NCBI RefSeq assembly: GCF_000001735.4
Contig: NC_003071.7
Coordinates: 9,665,151 to 9,729,150, forward strand
DNA from: Arabidopsis thaliana
Taxonomy: Eukaryota > Streptophyta > Magnoliopsida > Brassicales > Brassicaceae
Direction: 5' to 3'
DNA length: 64,000 bases
Shown here piece by piece: positions 61,121 through 64,000 of the stretch; within the stretch, counting starts at the first letter, position 1; every line of letters starts with the position of its first letter. The translations under genes and the position numbers were made by a program. The notes beneath the pieces are model-generated. The model was given only the letters and a program-made list of their open reading frames with translations, searched no databases and had not been told where the DNA came from.

Positions 61121-61980
61121 AATTTTTTGTTTAGTTTAAGACAAACGAATATTGCTAGATCAAATATCTAGAACCGAACTAAAACCGAGAAAAGAAAAAT
61201 TCTGAATTGACTCCAAACCGATAAATTATTCCAAAGGATTATAGACTTTTATACTCAAAATATCGGAATAAAATCCGAATAGATATCCAATATAATAATT
61301 ATATTTAAATTTGATGTAGTCTAGTTATCCAAAAACTAAAACCATAAACTTAGGAAAGTAATTACTTTTATATTTAAAAAAAAAAAAAAATCGAAGTTTT
61401 AGTTTTTTATAAAAAAAAATTACTATTTTTAAATTATTTTTTAATATTCCAGGTACTTGAAATCGAACCGAATCTGGAGAGATCCGGATCAATCAAGTCC
61501 AGAAAAAACCAAACCAAATAATTGATTGGATCTTAAATCTTTATATCCAAAGTACTTGAAATCAAATGGATCTACTCGAAACCAAACTGAATTTCTGTTT
61601 AGTAGTAGTAGCTAGTGATGGGAGTGTAACATTATTGTATTTTTGAGTAATAATAAATTTTCTTTTGAATGAAAAAATAACAAAATAGTTTGTTAATTTT
61701 ATCAAATGTATATTCTTAATCCCATAAATAATCTAATAGAGCAAAAACTTGCAGTTTATACCTTTAAGGTTTTGAATTCTTATAATAAAACGTTTAGTTG
61801 TCAATATTGCTACTTTTAACCTTTAAATGGTTATTGTGTTCAGGGTTCCACAAAATTAACTGACAAATTGATTATGTTAACAAAAGATATTCATTTTTGT
61901 TATAAATATTGATATGACTCTAATAATTATTTTTCTTTTAGTAAACTTTTAATATCTATTAAATTTTATATTTATGACTA

Positions 61981-62016
61981 ATAAGATATTTGATAAAAAA
62001 AAATCATAAGATATTT
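61981..62016 (+). mobile_element. 14-bp A-run insert with 11-bp direct repeats (weak)
   Basis: ATAAGATATTT occurs at 61981-61991 and 62006-62016 around GATAAAAAAAAATC. The A-run is not terminal and the repeat is AT-only, so this is one of the least certain members of the class. Confidence 0.3.
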
Positions 62017-63568
62017 TATAAATCAACAAAAATATAAAAACATTTTTGTTTTGGGTAATAATTATATTTTAAACTGTTAATAAAAATTCCATTACTAATA
62101 AAAAAATATTCTAATATAAGTTAACAGTATTTTTTGTTTTTACGTTGTCAACTTAACGTAGTAAATATTTCTATTGTTTAATTCCAAACCATTAGCTATT
62201 AGCTTAAAGGCAAGTGTTTTTTTTCTTCTTCTGTTTGTCTTAGAAAGAACTAGTATGGTTTGGGTTCATATGAGGTGGGTATCAGGTTATCACGTGCATG
62301 GTTTTAGTATAGTTTGGATCCAGCTCCCATCCTAGACTTCTAGGCACCTTTAATATTTGATTACGACGAAAAGGCTTATGTGAATCGAAAAGCCCAACTT
62401 CTTAATTTCAAAGCAAATTAAAAAAAAAAAAATCATTTTAACCTTTTTGGAAAATAGAAAGGTAAGGTGAATTTGAATTTCTGAACATTTGATACGAATG
62501 CAAAACTCAAGATGCACATTTTTCAAAGTAATGCCCCTAGAATTGTTTGCAAAATCTGCTGTCTAAAATTTTTTTGCTAGGATCGAACCGATTTTCGATT
62601 GGGATAGACACGAATTATAAATCATATTCTAATATCATATTAGATTATAGACTTCCGATTCAAAACTTATTGGCAAAAAATGAACTGACTCATATAATTT
62701 ATATAACCATTAAAATCTTATCTAATTTCTGATTTAAGGTTTCAAATACAAATTATTCATAACCTAATTGATATGAGTTTCACTAGCGATGAATATGATG
62801 TACTTATGTACTTATGTTACATAAGGGATAAGGCCATTTGAAAAAAAAAAGTTGTAATAAAACTTAAACCCAAGAGATAGGATTGAAAAACATAAATGGC
62901 CCATGTAACTATAATCAGCTGGGGTACATTGGAGAACACCATTAGACAGTCCAAATACAATTGGGAACCACGTGAATCTGATAGATATTTGATACTCAAC
63001 TCAATACTATATTTATTATTTCAATACGACAATCTCATTCTCTAACTTCTTTCATACTAAAATCTCACTTAAAGTATACCCCATCTTTCCCTTTGCAACG
63101 TTTGGTAAAAATGCATACCATAACAAATTTTAGAGCAAAAAGCAAAAAGCAAATGAAAATTCCTTTCTTAGGGTTTGAAGTTGAAACTAGAGAGACATGT
63201 CTCACGTGGTGTCCACATGTCTTTTATCTTAAAAAGTTCATTGTTTGCTTCCTCTATAATTATTTTTCTCATATCACAAAAGTAACCACAAAATTATTAA
63301 AATCTTAAATAATACATAAATCAAAATAAAATCATACGTAGAGCATCTGATTATAGTTTTCATTTCTTTGTAGTAACATGTCCGAGATCTTGATTGTGTT
63401 TTCGGTACCATTCTTTGTCTCCACCCAAAGCTATATCATATCTCTCACTCCCACAATTATTACTTTTTGTTATTATTAAATAATAAATATCCTTTCTCCA
63501 AAATAATAAAAATAATATCTAGAGTATAAAATAAAATAAAAAAACTTAGCCTCGTTCTTCTCCCTCTG

Positions 63569-63584
63569 TCTCTCTCTCTCTCTC
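63569..63584 (+). repeat. CT microsatellite in the GRF1 leader region
   Basis: Eight TC units within a longer pyrimidine-rich stretch (about 63558-63597), about 110 bp upstream of the GRF1 ATG; probably in the 5' UTR or core promoter. Confidence 0.6.
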
Positions 63585-63690
63585 GGTTCTCTTCTTCACT
63601 GAGCTCAAAGCGATTACCTCCCATGGGAAAAATCTCTGAAGTGATTATTTAGCACTACTTTTTCTTTGTCTCCTTCTGAATCCATTTTTT

Positions 63691-64000
63691 ATGGATCTTG
63701 GAGTTCGTGTTTCTGGTCATGAAACCGTTTCTTCTCCGGGTCAAACTGAACTCGGATCTGGTTTCAGTAACAAGCAAGAAAGATCCGGTTTCGATGGTGA
63801 AGATTGCTGGAGAAGTTCAAAGCTCTCACGAACATCAACTGATGGATTCTCTTCTTCCCCTGCCTCTGCTAAAACGCTGTCGTTTCATCAAGGCATCCCT
63901 TTACTGAGATCTACCACTATTAATGATCCTCGTAAAGGACAAGAACACATGCTTAGCTTCTCTTCTGCTTCAGGCAAATCAGATGTCTCACCTTATCTTC
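63691..64000 (+). CDS. GRF1: Growth-regulating factor GRF1, N-terminal part (runs off the right edge)
   Basis: The frame from the ATG at 63691 is open to the window end (103 codons): MDLGVRVSGHETVSSPGQTE, then a serine-rich stretch with GIPLLRSTTINDPRKGQEHM. This is the N-terminal region I recognise from AtGRF1. The QLQ and WRC domains, and the miR396 target site in the WRC-coding exon, are expected beyond the window. GRFs act with GIF co-activators in the nucleus to promote cell proliferation in leaves and roots. Confidence 0.9.
   Translation, partial: MDLGVRVSGHETVSSPGQTELGSGFSNKQERSGFDGEDCWRSSKLSRTSTDGFSSSPASAKTLSFHQGIPLLRSTTINDPRKGQEHMLSFSSASGKSDVSPYL

Larger units (their letters stand above)
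61121..63690. other. Divergent spacer SQE2-GRF1
   Basis: 2.6 kb holding both promoters. AT-rich, with one weak A-run insert (61981-62016) and a CT-rich tract in the presumed GRF1 leader. No gene is supportable. Confidence 0.6.

Overview
This is a plant nuclear window, almost certainly Arabidopsis thaliana chromosome 2 around At2g22740-At2g22840. The spliced genes give proteins of the lengths I recall for that locus: bHLH19 295 aa, NAI1 320, PMDH1 354, HAT9 274, ACS4 474, SQE2 585. Composition is AT-rich, genes are short with small introns, and order and orientation fit. The assignment rests on recognising the proteins, not on a database search.

Layout. 1-1478 (-): N-terminal part of the histone methyltransferase gene SUVH6. 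6760-21171 (+): tandem array of three related bHLH genes, bHLH18, bHLH19 and NAI1 (bHLH20), separated by 4-6 kb of AT-rich spacer. 24845-26773 (-): nine-exon PMDH1 (peroxisomal malate dehydrogenase). 26971-28096: eight 140-bp tandem repeats upstream of PMDH1. 30782-31759 (+): intronless 325-aa protein with a possible SMI1/KNR4-like domain. 32230-34434 (-): acidic repeat protein with one membrane anchor. 39799-40898 (-): HAT9 (HD-Zip II). 47141-50833 (+): tandem pair of defensin-like peptide genes split by a LINE relic that carries a nested solo LTR. 52641-54322 (-): ACS4 (ethylene synthesis). 58797-61120 (-): SQE2 (sterol and triterpene synthesis), with a GC-AG intron. 63691-64000 (+): start of GRF1.

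The genes do not form one pathway. The bHLH genes are local duplicates. From memory, the block as a whole has a duplicated counterpart on chromosome 4 (bHLH25, HAT22, ACS8, SQE3, GRF2), left by an ancient whole-genome duplication.

The most unusual signal is in the spacers. About eighteen very short inserts (10-26 bp in most, 60 bp in one) contain an A- or T-run and are flanked by 10-18 bp direct repeats. They look like target-site duplications around almost completely truncated retroposons. Several share the same bases next to the A-run (TCGAC or CAAAATAAAATAA), and the A-run usually follows a C. One, downstream of the second defensin-like gene, has what looks like an empty site beside the paralogous first gene. 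Other mobile sequences are a tRNA-derived SINE, a 710-bp retroposon with 16-bp target duplications, a Harbinger-type element with TAA duplications, and two solo LTRs.
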